Assembly (NCBI RefSeq): GCF_021278985.1
Contig: NZ_CP082833.1
Span: 930,001 to 994,000, forward strand
Length of the DNA: 64,000 nucleotides
Origin: Citrobacter rodentium NBRC 105723 = DSM 16636
Lineage (GTDB): Bacteria > Pseudomonadota > Gammaproteobacteria > Enterobacterales > Enterobacteriaceae
Direction: 5' to 3'
The position numbers and the translations under genes are program-made. A model generated the notes under the pieces. It made no database searches. It had not been told where the DNA came from and saw nothing but the letters and a program-made list of their open reading frames with translations. Shown here piece after piece: positions 10,062 through 18,634 of this stretch (position 1 is the stretch's first letter; every line of letters begins with the position of its first letter).

Positions 10062-12455
10062 TTAGCGTTTTGCCTGCCAGATGCGGGCCTGATAATCACG
10101 GATAGAGCGATCGGAGCTGAACATGCCGCAGCGCGCGGAGTTGAGGATCGCCGCGCGAGTCCAGCCCTCCGGGTCACGATACAGTACGTCCACCTGCTTT
10201 TGCGCCTCTACATAGGCGGCGAAATCCGCCATCACCAGATACGGGTCGCCGCCCTGCTTGCCGATGCTATGCAGCATCGGGTCGAACGCATGTTTGTCGC
10301 CATCGCTGTATTTGCCGCTTTCCAGCTCTTTCAGCACGGCATCCAGCACCTTATCTTTCTTACGCCATTTCACCGGATCGTAGCCTTTCGCCTTCAGAGC
10401 TTTTACCTCTTCCACAGTATGGCCAAAAATGAAGATGTTTTCGTCGCCAACCTTATCGGCAATTTCGACGTTCGCCCCGTCCAGGGTGCCAACCGTCAGC
10501 GCGCCGTTGAGCGCCAGCTTCATATTGCCGGTACCGGAAGCCTCTTTACCCGCCGTGGAGATCTGCTCAGAGACATCCGCCGCCGGGATTAGCATTTCCG
10601 CCGCCGATACGCAGTAGTCCGGCAGGAACATCACCTTCAGCCTGTCGCCGACCAGTGGATCGTTGTTGATAGTGTCCGCCACTTTATTGATAGCGAAGAT
10701 GATATTTTTCGCCAGGTAATAGCCCGGCGCCGCCTTGGCGCCAAACAGGAATACGCGCGGTACGCGGTCTGCCTGCGGGTTTTCGCGGATCTCTTTATAC
10801 AGCGCCAGAATATGCAGCAGGTTGAGGTGCTGACGCTTGTACTCGTGCAGGCGCTTAATCTGGATATCAAAAATCGCCTGCGGATTAATCTCAATGCCGG
10901 TCCGCGCCTTTACAAATTCCGCCAGACGCTCTTTGTTGGCCCGTTTTATATCGCGCCAGGTCTGACGGAATTTCGCGTCGTCCGCATACTTCTCCAGCTT
11001 GATCAGCTGGTCGAGGTCGTTAGCCCACTCTTTTTTCAGCGTTTTATCGAACAGCGCCGCCAGCTGTGGGTTGCACTGCTTGATCCAGCGACGCGGGGTG
11101 ATACCGTTGGTGACGTTATGGAATTTAGTCGGCCACAGCTGGTGATATTCCGGGAACAGATCTTTTACCACCAGATCGGAGTGCAGCGCCGCCACGCCGT
11201 TTACCGCAAAGCCGCTGACCACGCACATATTCGCCATGCGCACCTGTCTGTCATGCACCACCGCCAGCTTCGCCCAGACCTGCTTGTCGCCCGGCCAGGT
11301 TTTATCAACCAGCGTCTTAAAGCGCGCGTTAATCTCTTTGATGATCTGCATATGGCGCGGCAGCAGCGCTTTCACCAGCTTCTCATCCCAGCACTCCAGC
11401 GCTTCCGGCATCAGGGTGTGGTTGGTGTAAGCGAAGGTCCTGCTGGTAATTGCCCAGGCGTCGTCCCAGCTCATCTGATGCTCGTCGAGCAGCACGCGCA
11501 GCAGTTCCGGAATGGCGATGGTCGGATGGGTGTCATTAAGCTGAATGACTTCGTAATCCGCCAGCTCATGCAGCTTACGTCCTGCCAGATGGTGGCGACG
11601 CAGAATATCGGCCACCGAACAGGCGCACTGGAAATATTGCTGCATCAAACGCAGCTTTTTACCCGCGGTATGGTTGTCGTTCGGGTAGAGAACTTTGGTC
11701 AGCTTATCGGCGTCGATGCCCTGCTGCTCGGCGCGCAGAAAATCGCCGTCGTTAAATCGGGTTAGGTTGAACGGGTGAGCATGGGTGGCCTGCCACAGAC
11801 GCAGCGGTTGCGCCACGCCGTTACGGTAGCCCAGCACCGGCAGATCCCACGCCTGGCCGGTAATGGTGAAGCCCGGCTCCCAGCGCCCCTCCTTCGTCAC
11901 TTTACCGCCAATACCGACCTGTACATCCAGCGCTTCGTTATGGCGGAACCACGGATAGCTACCGCGGCCCCAGTCATCCGGCGCTTCCATCTGCCTGCCG
12001 TCGGCAAAGGACTGGCGAAACAGGCCATACTGGTAGTTCAGACCATAGCCGGTTGCCGACTGACCAACGGTTGCCATTGAGTCGAGGAAGCAGGCGGCAA
12101 GACGTCCCAGACCGCCGTTGCCCAGCGCCGGATCGATCTCTTCTTCCAGCAGATCGCTCAGGTTAACGTCATGCGCTTTCAGCGCCTCGCTCACGCCTTC
12201 ATACCAGCCCAGATTCAGCAGGTTATTGCCGGTCAGACGACCAATCAGGAACTCCATTGAAATGTAGTTCACATGGCGCTGATTGTTCACCGGCTTTGCC
12301 GCAGGCTGAGCGCTGAGTAATTCAGCCAGCGCACCGCTGACCGCCTGCCACCACTGGCGGGAGGTCATCTCGTGAGCCGACAGTAAACCGAAACGCTGCC
12401 ACTGACGTGTCAGGGCTGCCTGAAATTGCTCTTGATTGAAGGTAGGCTGTGACAT
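10062..12455 (-). CDS. malP: Maltodextrin phosphorylase MalP
   Basis: GT35 phosphorylase that removes glucose-1-phosphate from maltodextrins. At 797 aa it is identical in length to K-12 MalP. The PLP-lysine motif KEASGTGNMKLALNGALTVG is intact near residue 646, and the N-terminal NQRHVNYISMEFLIGR and GNGGLGRLAACFLDSMAT motifs are present. It lacks the N-terminal regulatory extension of eukaryotic phosphorylases. It is the paralogue of GlgP (21677-24124). It is first in malPQ; its promoter region has been separated from malT by inserted cargo. Confidence 0.98.
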   Translation of the reverse strand: MSQPTFNQEQFQAALTRQWQRFGLLSAHEMTSRQWWQAVSGALAELLSAQPAAKPVNNQRHVNYISMEFLIGRLTGNNLLNLGWYEGVSEALKAHDVNLSDLLEEEIDPALGNGGLGRLAACFLDSMATVGQSATGYGLNYQYGLFRQSFADGRQMEAPDDWGRGSYPWFRHNEALDVQVGIGGKVTKEGRWEPGFTITGQAWDLPVLGYRNGVAQPLRLWQATHAHPFNLTRFNDGDFLRAEQQGIDADKLTKVLYPNDNHTAGKKLRLMQQYFQCACSVADILRRHHLAGRKLHELADYEVIQLNDTHPTIAIPELLRVLLDEHQMSWDDAWAITSRTFAYTNHTLMPEALECWDEKLVKALLPRHMQIIKEINARFKTLVDKTWPGDKQVWAKLAVVHDRQVRMANMCVVSGFAVNGVAALHSDLVVKDLFPEYHQLWPTKFHNVTNGITPRRWIKQCNPQLAALFDKTLKKEWANDLDQLIKLEKYADDAKFRQTWRDIKRANKERLAEFVKARTGIEINPQAIFDIQIKRLHEYKRQHLNLLHILALYKEIRENPQADRVPRVFLFGAKAAPGYYLAKNIIFAINKVADTINNDPLVGDRLKVMFLPDYCVSAAEMLIPAADVSEQISTAGKEASGTGNMKLALNGALTVGTLDGANVEIADKVGDENIFIFGHTVEEVKALKAKGYDPVKWRKKDKVLDAVLKELESGKYSDGDKHAFDPMLHSIGKQGGDPYLVMADFAAYVEAQKQVDVLYRDPEGWTRAAILNSARCGMFSSDRSIRDYQARIWQAKR

Positions 12456-12522
12456 AGGAATTCCCGGTCCTTTGATAATAAAACAACGTTATCGCTAGTT
12501 TGCCTGGCTCAATGTTGACCTT

Positions 12523-12568
12523 CCTCATCCCGGCCAGCATTAGCCAGGGAGGAGTAGCGGGGATGAGG
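12523..12568 (-). promoter_or_regulatory. MalT boxes of the malPQ promoter
   Basis: Three matches to the MalT core GGA(T/G)GA lie 68-113 nt upstream of the malP ATG: cctcatccc at 12523-12531 (minus-strand orientation), gggaggag at 12548-12555 and ggggatgagg at 12559-12568. MalT binds such arrays to activate malPQ. They remain attached to malP and lie left of the inserted hcp module. Confidence 0.75.
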
Positions 12569-12839
12569 GTAAAAGTGTGATCGAGAGCACTAACGCTTTA
12601 CTTTCGTACCGATTCGTCCGCCAGAAAGCGCTTAGTTTTTCCAGAATCCGTCTATTCCGCTTAAGCACCGGGAAATGTTTTTGCGAATTTTAGTCGATCC
12701 ATTGAGATATTTATTACGCTAACCTTTAAATACACCGGCAGGCGAAAAACAAACGCGTTGAAATAATAAAAATTCGGGCGCAAACTGAAGTTCTATTATC
12801 GCAATATATTATTCACACATATTAATCATAAGGAATAAT
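12569..12839 (+). promoter_or_regulatory. Non-coding region upstream of the orphan hcp
   Basis: About 270 nt of AT-rich, non-coding DNA that probably holds the hcp promoter. The sequence between about 12690 and 12839 is distinctly richer in A+T than malP. A purine-rich ribosome site (aaggaat, about 12830-12836) precedes the ATG. A tgtgatcgagagcac segment near 12577 looks like a weak CRP half-site; I could not assign a firm promoter. Confidence 0.4.
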
Positions 12840-13319
12840 ATGGCACACTTATCCTGGTTAACCCTGAAAGGTGAGTTACAAGGGGATATATCTGCACGAT
12901 GCGGCTCCCGGAACTCAATAGGAAATAAATCACAAACCCGTCATCTGGATCAGATATTGATTTATGGGCTTGATCATGAGACAACGCGCCAGCAAAATGT
13001 TTGTCATCATGAGTTGCGAATCGTTAAGCCTGTTGATCGCGCCTCTCCTTTACTCAATAAAGCCATTAACGATAACGAGTCGCTTGATTGCATCATCGAT
13101 CTCTATCGGGTCAGTCCAGGCGGTCAGCTGGAGGTTTATTATAAAATTAAATTATACAAGGCTCATATCTCTCACATAAATATTATCGTCCCACATAATA
13201 TTATTGAAAGTGGGAATGAAGCTCAAGAACGGGTTTCTTTTATTTATGAATCCATCAGTTGGGAACACTGTATGGCAAGCACCAGCGCTTTCAGTTTATG
13301 GAGCGACCGTCGCATCTGA
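12840..13319 (+). CDS. hcp: Orphan Hcp family type VI secretion protein
   Basis: A 159-aa Hcp-like protein. Hcp forms stacked hexameric rings that make the T6SS inner tube and carry small effectors in the lumen. Signs of the family are the N-terminal AHLSWLTLKGELQGDIS strand, a central HHELRIVKPVDRASPLLNKA segment (the usual xxKxxDxxSPxL core) and the late ERVSFIYESISWEH strand. The same architecture is seen in the N-terminus of the second Hcp at 39732. It is not fused to a toxin, but is followed at 28 nt by an effector candidate. No T6SS structural genes lie nearby. Base composition is AT-richer than in the flanking mal genes, which suggests transfer. Confidence 0.9.
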   Translation: MAHLSWLTLKGELQGDISARCGSRNSIGNKSQTRHLDQILIYGLDHETTRQQNVCHHELRIVKPVDRASPLLNKAINDNESLDCIIDLYRVSPGGQLEVYYKIKLYKAHISHINIIVPHNIIESGNEAQERVSFIYESISWEHCMASTSAFSLWSDRRI

Positions 13320-13347
13320 GTCCGTATAGCTTAGACAAGGAAATAAC

Positions 13348-14214
13348 ATGCGCTATCGACAATCTTCATTGAGCGATTTCTTATCACATCATCGCGGTGA
13401 TAATCCACTCCGCGATTCAGCAGATATCCGCTGGCATTCAATGAATCCCATGCTGCGTGATATGGCTTTAATGGACGGGTCATTTATCACTCAACACCAC
13501 CACATCCTCCTGCTGACCATTGAGGAAGCGCAGCAGGTTATCGATGATTTGACAGGTGGCGTCGATCGGTTTTTTTCATACCGGGCAGGGCCAGGCAATA
13601 TAAAAGATGGGCTGGATGCCTTTCGCAATTTGTCTAAACTCACCACCTGGTACAACCCGGCCAAGGAACTGAAGTTTAACTTTGATGTTTTAAAAATCAA
13701 AGCCATTGAGTACAAAGTGGGCGGTAAAACCTATATAAAAATTACCGGATATCCCGGTATACGCCGCATACTTAACGGCACTCGCTACGGCGCTAAACAT
13801 CCCCAAATACTGGAAATGGCCATTGGCAAACGAGGGCTTTACAACAACATCAGCAACGGCGTGAGGTATTGCATCTATTTCTCGCTGGCCTGGCGAGCGA
13901 TTGAACTCATTTTTAAGTCTGATTATGACCTGGTTGATTTTCTGGTCGATATAACAATGGATATGGCAAAGGCGGTGGTGTCGGGGGTTGTGATTGGGGT
14001 TACTATTACAGGTCTCCTGGCAATATTTAGTTTCCCGGTAATAGCCACCACGACTATCATCGTTATTATGGGTTTAATCCTTAACAAATCTTTAAATATC
14101 ACTGATGACAAAGCAGGGCTATCAAGAGAGTTAAAAAATAAATTGCGCGATTATATATATAATCATAGAAGTTATGATTACGGATTCGATCACCCCAATT
14201 TTTACTCATTCTAA
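13348..14214 (+). CDS. Putative membrane-active (pore-forming-like) T6SS effector
   Basis: A 288-aa protein I do not recognise by name. Its first 165 residues are mostly soluble and contain no PAAR, MIX or Rhs motif. Residues about 173-190 are an amphipathic or hydrophobic stretch, and residues about 207-246 form a long hydrophobic hairpin broken by FSFP at 227-230, the arrangement seen in the pore-forming domain of colicins. The C-terminus (about 255-288) is charged and aromatic. It follows hcp by 28 nt and precedes a small multi-pass membrane protein by 9 nt, the expected order Hcp carrier, effector, immunity. The role as a depolarising antibacterial effector is inferred from hydropathy and context only; a plain membrane protein remains possible. 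Confidence 0.55.
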   Translation: MRYRQSSLSDFLSHHRGDNPLRDSADIRWHSMNPMLRDMALMDGSFITQHHHILLLTIEEAQQVIDDLTGGVDRFFSYRAGPGNIKDGLDAFRNLSKLTTWYNPAKELKFNFDVLKIKAIEYKVGGKTYIKITGYPGIRRILNGTRYGAKHPQILEMAIGKRGLYNNISNGVRYCIYFSLAWRAIELIFKSDYDLVDFLVDITMDMAKAVVSGVVIGVTITGLLAIFSFPVIATTTIIVIMGLILNKSLNITDDKAGLSRELKNKLRDYIYNHRSYDYGFDHPNFYSF

Positions 14215-14223
14215 GGAGGAGTA

Positions 14224-14652
14224 ATGAAGAAGATTTATTTACGCCTTTATGCCATTGCACTTATTCTTTTTTTCCTCGCAAATCTGGATTTTTTGTTATT
14301 TGGCAGGGTAATGACTGACTTTTTATCCCTGATAAAGATGGGTGATATTATTAGTTATGACAAAACATGCCTGCTGCTTAGTGGCGCACCGGTGATAATT
14401 TTGGTTTTAATTTTATCTGTTGTGGCATTGTTCAGCAAAGATGCACATGCCAGTATCCCAGCGCCGATAGAAGCTCCTGTGGTCTTTATTGTTGTCTTTT
14501 CTTTAATTATCGGCTTTATTGTAAACTTTGTCGTTCCAATTTTACTCGCGGCATTCTCTTACACCTCCTGTCCCCAGGAAAAACTCCATGATTATTATGT
14601 AACCGACATCGAACTTTGCAAAACGATTGTCGATAAGCGTAGTTTCTGGTAA
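14224..14652 (+). CDS. Small multi-pass membrane protein, likely immunity protein
   Basis: A 142-aa protein with hydrophobic segments at about residues 6-27, 50-70 and 84-112, so three or four membrane passes, and a short soluble C-terminus with three cysteines in or near CPQEKL and ELCKT. A strong Shine-Dalgarno (aaggagg, about 14212-14218) overlaps the end of the upstream gene, giving tight coupling. Immunity proteins against pore-forming toxins are typically small polytopic inner-membrane proteins that act at the target membrane, which fits here. The exact family was not recognised. The start at 14224 is supported by the Shine-Dalgarno. Confidence 0.6.
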   Translation: MKKIYLRLYAIALILFFLANLDFLLFGRVMTDFLSLIKMGDIISYDKTCLLLSGAPVIILVLILSVVALFSKDAHASIPAPIEAPVVFIVVFSLIIGFIVNFVVPILLAAFSYTSCPQEKLHDYYVTDIELCKTIVDKRSFW

Positions 14653-14722
14653 CTCTCATTCAAAACAGCTGGCGTGGAGAAAATGACGCTGTTGTTTCCA
14701 GCCTTTTGCCACTGAATGAGAG
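14653..14722. repeat. Inverted repeat just after the hcp module
   Basis: Perfect 10-nt inverted arms ctctcattca (14653-14662) and tgaatgagag (14713-14722) enclose a shorter nested aacagc/gctgtt pair. The arms begin directly after the stop codon of the membrane protein. The element could be a transcription stop for the module or a trace of its right boundary. There is no long U-run after it. Confidence 0.55.
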
Positions 14723-15027
14723 GGGTTACTTTTCAAAAATAATTTATCACGGTAAGTTACAATTACTTTTCTCTTCACCCGTGTCAGCATCATCTTTCAG
14801 ATTGTACTCATTGTACAAAAAAAGGGGAAGTATAAGGTGCCTTCCTTATCAGACCTGACTTCGGTACATGTTCCGCGTGATATAAAATTGTGATTTAGTG
14901 CAAATTAAGGCGGTCCGTTATCGGACATAACTTGCAAAAATTCTTAATCTGGCCGACCTTATAACCATTAATTACGAAGCGCAAAAAAAATCGCAGTCCC
15001 GCCATTTTCCACAGTGAAGTGTTAACT
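14723..15027 (+). promoter_or_regulatory. malT promoter region with CRP site
   Basis: Non-coding region upstream of malT. A CRP-like site, tgtgatttagtgcaaatta, begins at 14889 and corresponds in sequence and position to the CRP site of K-12 malT. The rest (14723-14886) is AT-rich, with no gene visible. Catabolite control of malT, and through it malPQ, is therefore retained despite the inserted module upstream. Confidence 0.7.
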
Positions 15028-17733
15028 ATGTTGATTCCGTCTAAATTAAGTCGTCCGGTTCGTCTCGACCATACAGTGGTTCGTGAGCGCCTGTTGGCTA
15101 AACTTTCCGGCGCGAACAATTTCAGGCTGGCCCTGATCACAAGTCCTGCGGGGTATGGAAAAACCACTCTTGTTTCACAATGGGCCGCAGGCAAGAGCGA
15201 CCTCGGCTGGTATTCATTAGATGAAGGCGACAATCAGCAGGAGCGCTTTGCCAGCTATTTAATTGCCGCGATCCAGCAGGCCACCAATGGACATTGTGCT
15301 ACCAGCGAAGTGATGGTGCAAAAACGCCAGTACGTCAGCCTGACTTCACTTTTCGCGCAGCTGTTTATTGAGCTGGCGGAGTGGCATCGCCCGCTGTATC
15401 TGGTCATTGACGATTATCACCTGATCACCAATCCGGTGATTCATGAGTCGATGCGTTTCTTCCTGCGCCATCAGCCGGAAAACCTGACCCTGGTGGTGCT
15501 GTCACGTAATTTACCGCAACTGGGGATTGCGAACCTGCGGGTGCGCGATCAACTGCTTGAGATCGGCAGCCAGCAGCTGGCTTTTAACCATCAGGAAGCA
15601 AAGCAGTTTTTCGACCGCCGTTTGTCCTCGCCTATCGAAGCAGCCGAAAGCAGCCGGATGTGCGACGACGTGGCCGGTTGGGCGACAGCGCTGCAGCTGA
15701 TCGCCCTCTCCGCCCGCCAGAACAATCACTGCGCTCACCAGTCCGCACGCCGTCTGGCAGGGATTAACGCCAGCCACCTTTCCGATTATCTGGTCGATGA
15801 AGTGCTCGACAACGTCGACGTCAGCACCCGCCATTTTCTGCTGAAAAGCGCTATCCTGCGCTCAATGAACGATGCGCTGATCGTGCGCGTAACCAGCGAA
15901 GAAAACGGCCAGATGCGTCTGGAGGAGATCGAGCGTCAGGGGCTGTTCCTGCAACGGATGGACGATACCGGCGAGTGGTTCAGCTACCATCCGCTGTTTG
16001 GCAACTTCCTGCGTCAGCGCTGTCAGTGGGAGCTGGCAACGGAGTTACCGGAGATCCACCGCGCCGCGGCGGAAAGCTGGATGGCGCAGGGCTTCCCGAG
16101 CGAAGCCATCCACCACGCGCTGGCGGCCGGCGACGCGCATATGCTGCGCGATATCCTGCTGAACCACGCGTGGGGATTATTTAACCACAGCGAACTCTCG
16201 CTGCTGGAGGAGTCATTAAAAGCGCTGCCGTGGGAAAGCCTGCTGGAAAACCCGCGACTGGTGCTGCTCCAGGCCTGGCTGATGCAGAGCCAGCACCGTT
16301 ACAGCGAGGTCAATACCCTGTTGGCGCGCGCTGAACAAGAGATCAAAGGCGTGATGGACAGCACCCTGCACGCGGAGTTTAACGCGCTGCGGGCGCAGGT
16401 AGCGATTAACGACGGCAATCCTGACGAAGCGGAGCGGCTGGCGAAACTGGCGCTGGATGAGCTGCCCATAGCCTGGTACTACAGCCGCATCGTCGCCACC
16501 TCAGTACACGGCGAAGTACTGCACTGCAAAGGCGATCTCTCCCGCTCGCTGGCGCTAATGCAACAAACCGAACAGATGGCACGCCATCATGACGTCTGGC
16601 ACTACGCGCTGTGGAGCCTGATCCAGCAAAGCGAGATCCTCTTCGCCCAGGGCTTTTTACAGGCCGCCTGGGAGACTCAGGAAAAGGCGTTCCAGCTGAT
16701 CAAGGATCAGCATCTGGAACAGCTGCCGATGCACGAATTTCTGGTACGCATTCGCGCGCAGCTATTGTGGGCGTGGGCGCGTCTGGACGAAGCGGAAGCC
16801 TCCGCCCGCAGCGGCATTGAAGTGCTTTCCGCCTTCCAGCCCCAGCAGCAGCTTCAGTGTCTGGCCCTGCTGATCCAGTGCTCGCTGGCGCGCGGCGATC
16901 TGGATAATGCCCGCAGTCACCTCAACCGCCTGGAAAACCTGCTCGGCAATGGACATTACCATAGCGACTGGATCTCCAACGCCGATAAGGTGCGGGTGAT
17001 TTACTGGCAGATGACCGGCGATAAAAAGTCCGCCGCCAACTGGCTGCGCCACACGCCGAAACCGGAATTCGCCAATAACCACTTCCTGCAAGGGCAGTGG
17101 CGCAATATTGCCCGCGCGCAGATTTTGCTGGGGGAGTTTGAACCGGCAGAGATCGTGCTGGAAGAACTGAATGAGAACGCGCGCAGCCTGCGGCTGATGA
17201 GCGATCTCAACCGTAACCTGCTGTTGCTCAATCAGCTCTACTGGCAGTCCGGACGGAAAAACGACGCCCAGCGCGTCCTGCTCGACGCCCTGCAGCTTGC
17301 CAACCGCACCGGTTTTATCAGTCATTTCGTGATTGAAGGCGAAGCGATGGCGCAGCAGCTGCGCCAGCTTCTTCAGCTCAATACCCTGCCGGAGCTGGAC
17401 CAGCATCGCGCGCAGCGCATTTTGCGTGAGATTAACCAGCATCACCGTCATAAGTTCGCGCATTTTGACGAAGGATTTGTCGAACGCCTGCTGAACCATC
17501 CGGAAGTGCCGGAGCTGATCCGTACCAGCCCGCTGACGCAGCGGGAGTGGCAGGTGCTGGGGCTGATTTATTCCGGCTACAGCAACGAACAGATTGCCGG
17601 CGAGCTGGCTGTCGCGGCCACCACCATCAAAACCCATATCCGCAACCTGTATCAAAAGCTCGGCGTAGCCCACCGTCAGGATGCGGTACAGCACGCGCAG
17701 CAGCTGTTGAAAATGATGGGTTACGGGGTATAA
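15028..17733 (+). CDS. malT: Maltose regulon activator MalT
   Basis: A 901-aa STAND-class ATP-dependent activator that binds maltotriose and turns on the mal regulon. Domains are an N-terminal NOD with Walker A SPAGYGKTT (about residues 36-44) and the Walker B-like LYLVIDDYH, a middle winged-helix and superhelical TPR-like sensor, and a C-terminal LuxR-type HTH starting at SPLTQREWQVLGLI. I chose the ATG at 15028 rather than the in-frame GTG at 15019 because it reproduces the K-12 N-terminus MLIPSKLSRPV and the 901-aa length. It is convergent with glpR. Regulated by CRP at the site near 14890. Confidence 0.97.
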   Translation: MLIPSKLSRPVRLDHTVVRERLLAKLSGANNFRLALITSPAGYGKTTLVSQWAAGKSDLGWYSLDEGDNQQERFASYLIAAIQQATNGHCATSEVMVQKRQYVSLTSLFAQLFIELAEWHRPLYLVIDDYHLITNPVIHESMRFFLRHQPENLTLVVLSRNLPQLGIANLRVRDQLLEIGSQQLAFNHQEAKQFFDRRLSSPIEAAESSRMCDDVAGWATALQLIALSARQNNHCAHQSARRLAGINASHLSDYLVDEVLDNVDVSTRHFLLKSAILRSMNDALIVRVTSEENGQMRLEEIERQGLFLQRMDDTGEWFSYHPLFGNFLRQRCQWELATELPEIHRAAAESWMAQGFPSEAIHHALAAGDAHMLRDILLNHAWGLFNHSELSLLEESLKALPWESLLENPRLVLLQAWLMQSQHRYSEVNTLLARAEQEIKGVMDSTLHAEFNALRAQVAINDGNPDEAERLAKLALDELPIAWYYSRIVATSVHGEVLHCKGDLSRSLALMQQTEQMARHHDVWHYALWSLIQQSEILFAQGFLQAAWETQEKAFQLIKDQHLEQLPMHEFLVRIRAQLLWAWARLDEAEASARSGIEVLSAFQPQQQLQCLALLIQCSLARGDLDNARSHLNRLENLLGNGHYHSDWISNADKVRVIYWQMTGDKKSAANWLRHTPKPEFANNHFLQGQWRNIARAQILLGEFEPAEIVLEELNENARSLRLMSDLNRNLLLLNQLYWQSGRKNDAQRVLLDALQLANRTGFISHFVIEGEAMAQQLRQLLQLNTLPELDQHRAQRILREINQHHRHKFAHFDEGFVERLLNHPEVPELIRTSPLTQREWQVLGLIYSGYSNEQIAGELAVAATTIKTHIRNLYQKLGVAHRQDAVQHAQQLLKMMGYGV

Positions 17734-17776
17734 ACCAGCCGGATAACGCGCGTTACGCGGCCATCCGGCGAGGTGA

Positions 17777-18535
17777 TTAGCACAGTTCCAGCTGAATATG
17801 GTGGTCGGTGATCACCTGCATAATCCCCGCTGGCGGCAGCGTATCGGTATAAACCGCATCCACCATACTGATACTGCCCATATTGACCATCGCGTTACGA
17901 CCAAACTTGGAGTGATCCACCACCAGCATGACGTGGCGGGAATTTTCGATGATGGCGCGCTTGGTGCGCACTTCGTGATAGTCGAACTCCAGTAGCGAAC
18001 CGTCGCTGTCGATGCCGCTGATCCCCAGAATGCCGAAATCGAGACGGAACTGCGAAATAAAGTCGAGGGTCGCTTCGCCGATAATCCCGCCGTCGCGGCT
18101 GCGCAGCTCGCCGCCGGCGAGAATAATACGGAAATCGTCTTTCGCCATCAGCGTATTCGCCACGTTCAGGTTGTTGGTCACAATACGCAAATTACTGTGG
18201 TTGAGCAGGGCGTGCGCCACGGCCTCCGGCGTGGTGCCGATGTCGATAAACAGCGTCGAACCGTTCGGGATCTGGGTGGCGACCTTGCGCGCGATGCGCT
18301 CTTTTTCCGCCGTCTGGGTGGCTTTACGATCGTGCCAGGGGGTATTCACCGAACTGGACGGCAGCGCGGCGCCGCCGTGATGACGCAGAATCATGTTCTG
18401 ATCGGCCAGATCGTTGAGATCGCGACGAATGGTTTGCGGGCTGACGGAAAAATGCTCCACCAGCTCCTCTGTACTGACGTATCCCTGTTTTTTTACCAGC
18501 TCGATGATCGCGTCATGTCGTTGTGTTTGTTTCAT
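17777..18535 (-). CDS. glpR: Glycerol-3-phosphate regulon repressor GlpR
   Basis: A 252-aa DeoR-family repressor that releases operators upon binding glycerol-3-phosphate. The N-terminal HTH (STEELVEHFSVSPQTIRRDLNDL) and the C-terminal sugar-phosphate-sensing DeoR domain, including FIDIGTT and ILGISGID, are complete with no frameshift. The MG1655 reference carries a glpR frameshift, so the gene is intact here. It is last in glpEGR; a REP unit separates it from glpG. Targets visible in the window are the operators before glpD. Confidence 0.96.
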   Translation of the reverse strand: MKQTQRHDAIIELVKKQGYVSTEELVEHFSVSPQTIRRDLNDLADQNMILRHHGGAALPSSSVNTPWHDRKATQTAEKERIARKVATQIPNGSTLFIDIGTTPEAVAHALLNHSNLRIVTNNLNVANTLMAKDDFRIILAGGELRSRDGGIIGEATLDFISQFRLDFGILGISGIDSDGSLLEFDYHEVRTKRAIIENSRHVMLVVDHSKFGRNAMVNMGSISMVDAVYTDTLPPAGIMQVITDHHIQLELC

Positions 18536-18544
18536 TGTTATTCC

Positions 18545-18630
18545 CTGAAATCTTGCCGGATAGCGACGCCTGGCGTCTTGTCCGGTCTACGGATCGTACC
18601 TTCCCCATTGCGCCGCTATCCGGCGCAACC
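18545..18630. repeat. REP unit between glpG and glpR
   Basis: A REP-type palindrome, ccggatagcgacgcctggcg with the downstream cttgtccggtctac arm, then a second degenerate ccgctatccggcg arm, inside the glpG-glpR gap. Confidence 0.7.
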
Positions 18631-18634
18631 TTAA

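Noticed and set aside
9627..10592. A 321-aa open frame antisense to malQ/malP
   Set aside because: It spans the malP-malQ junction in antisense, has shadow-like composition and no recognisable motif.
10812..11765. A 317-aa open frame antisense to malP
   Set aside because: Shadow of conserved malP; His/Arg-rich and without domains.
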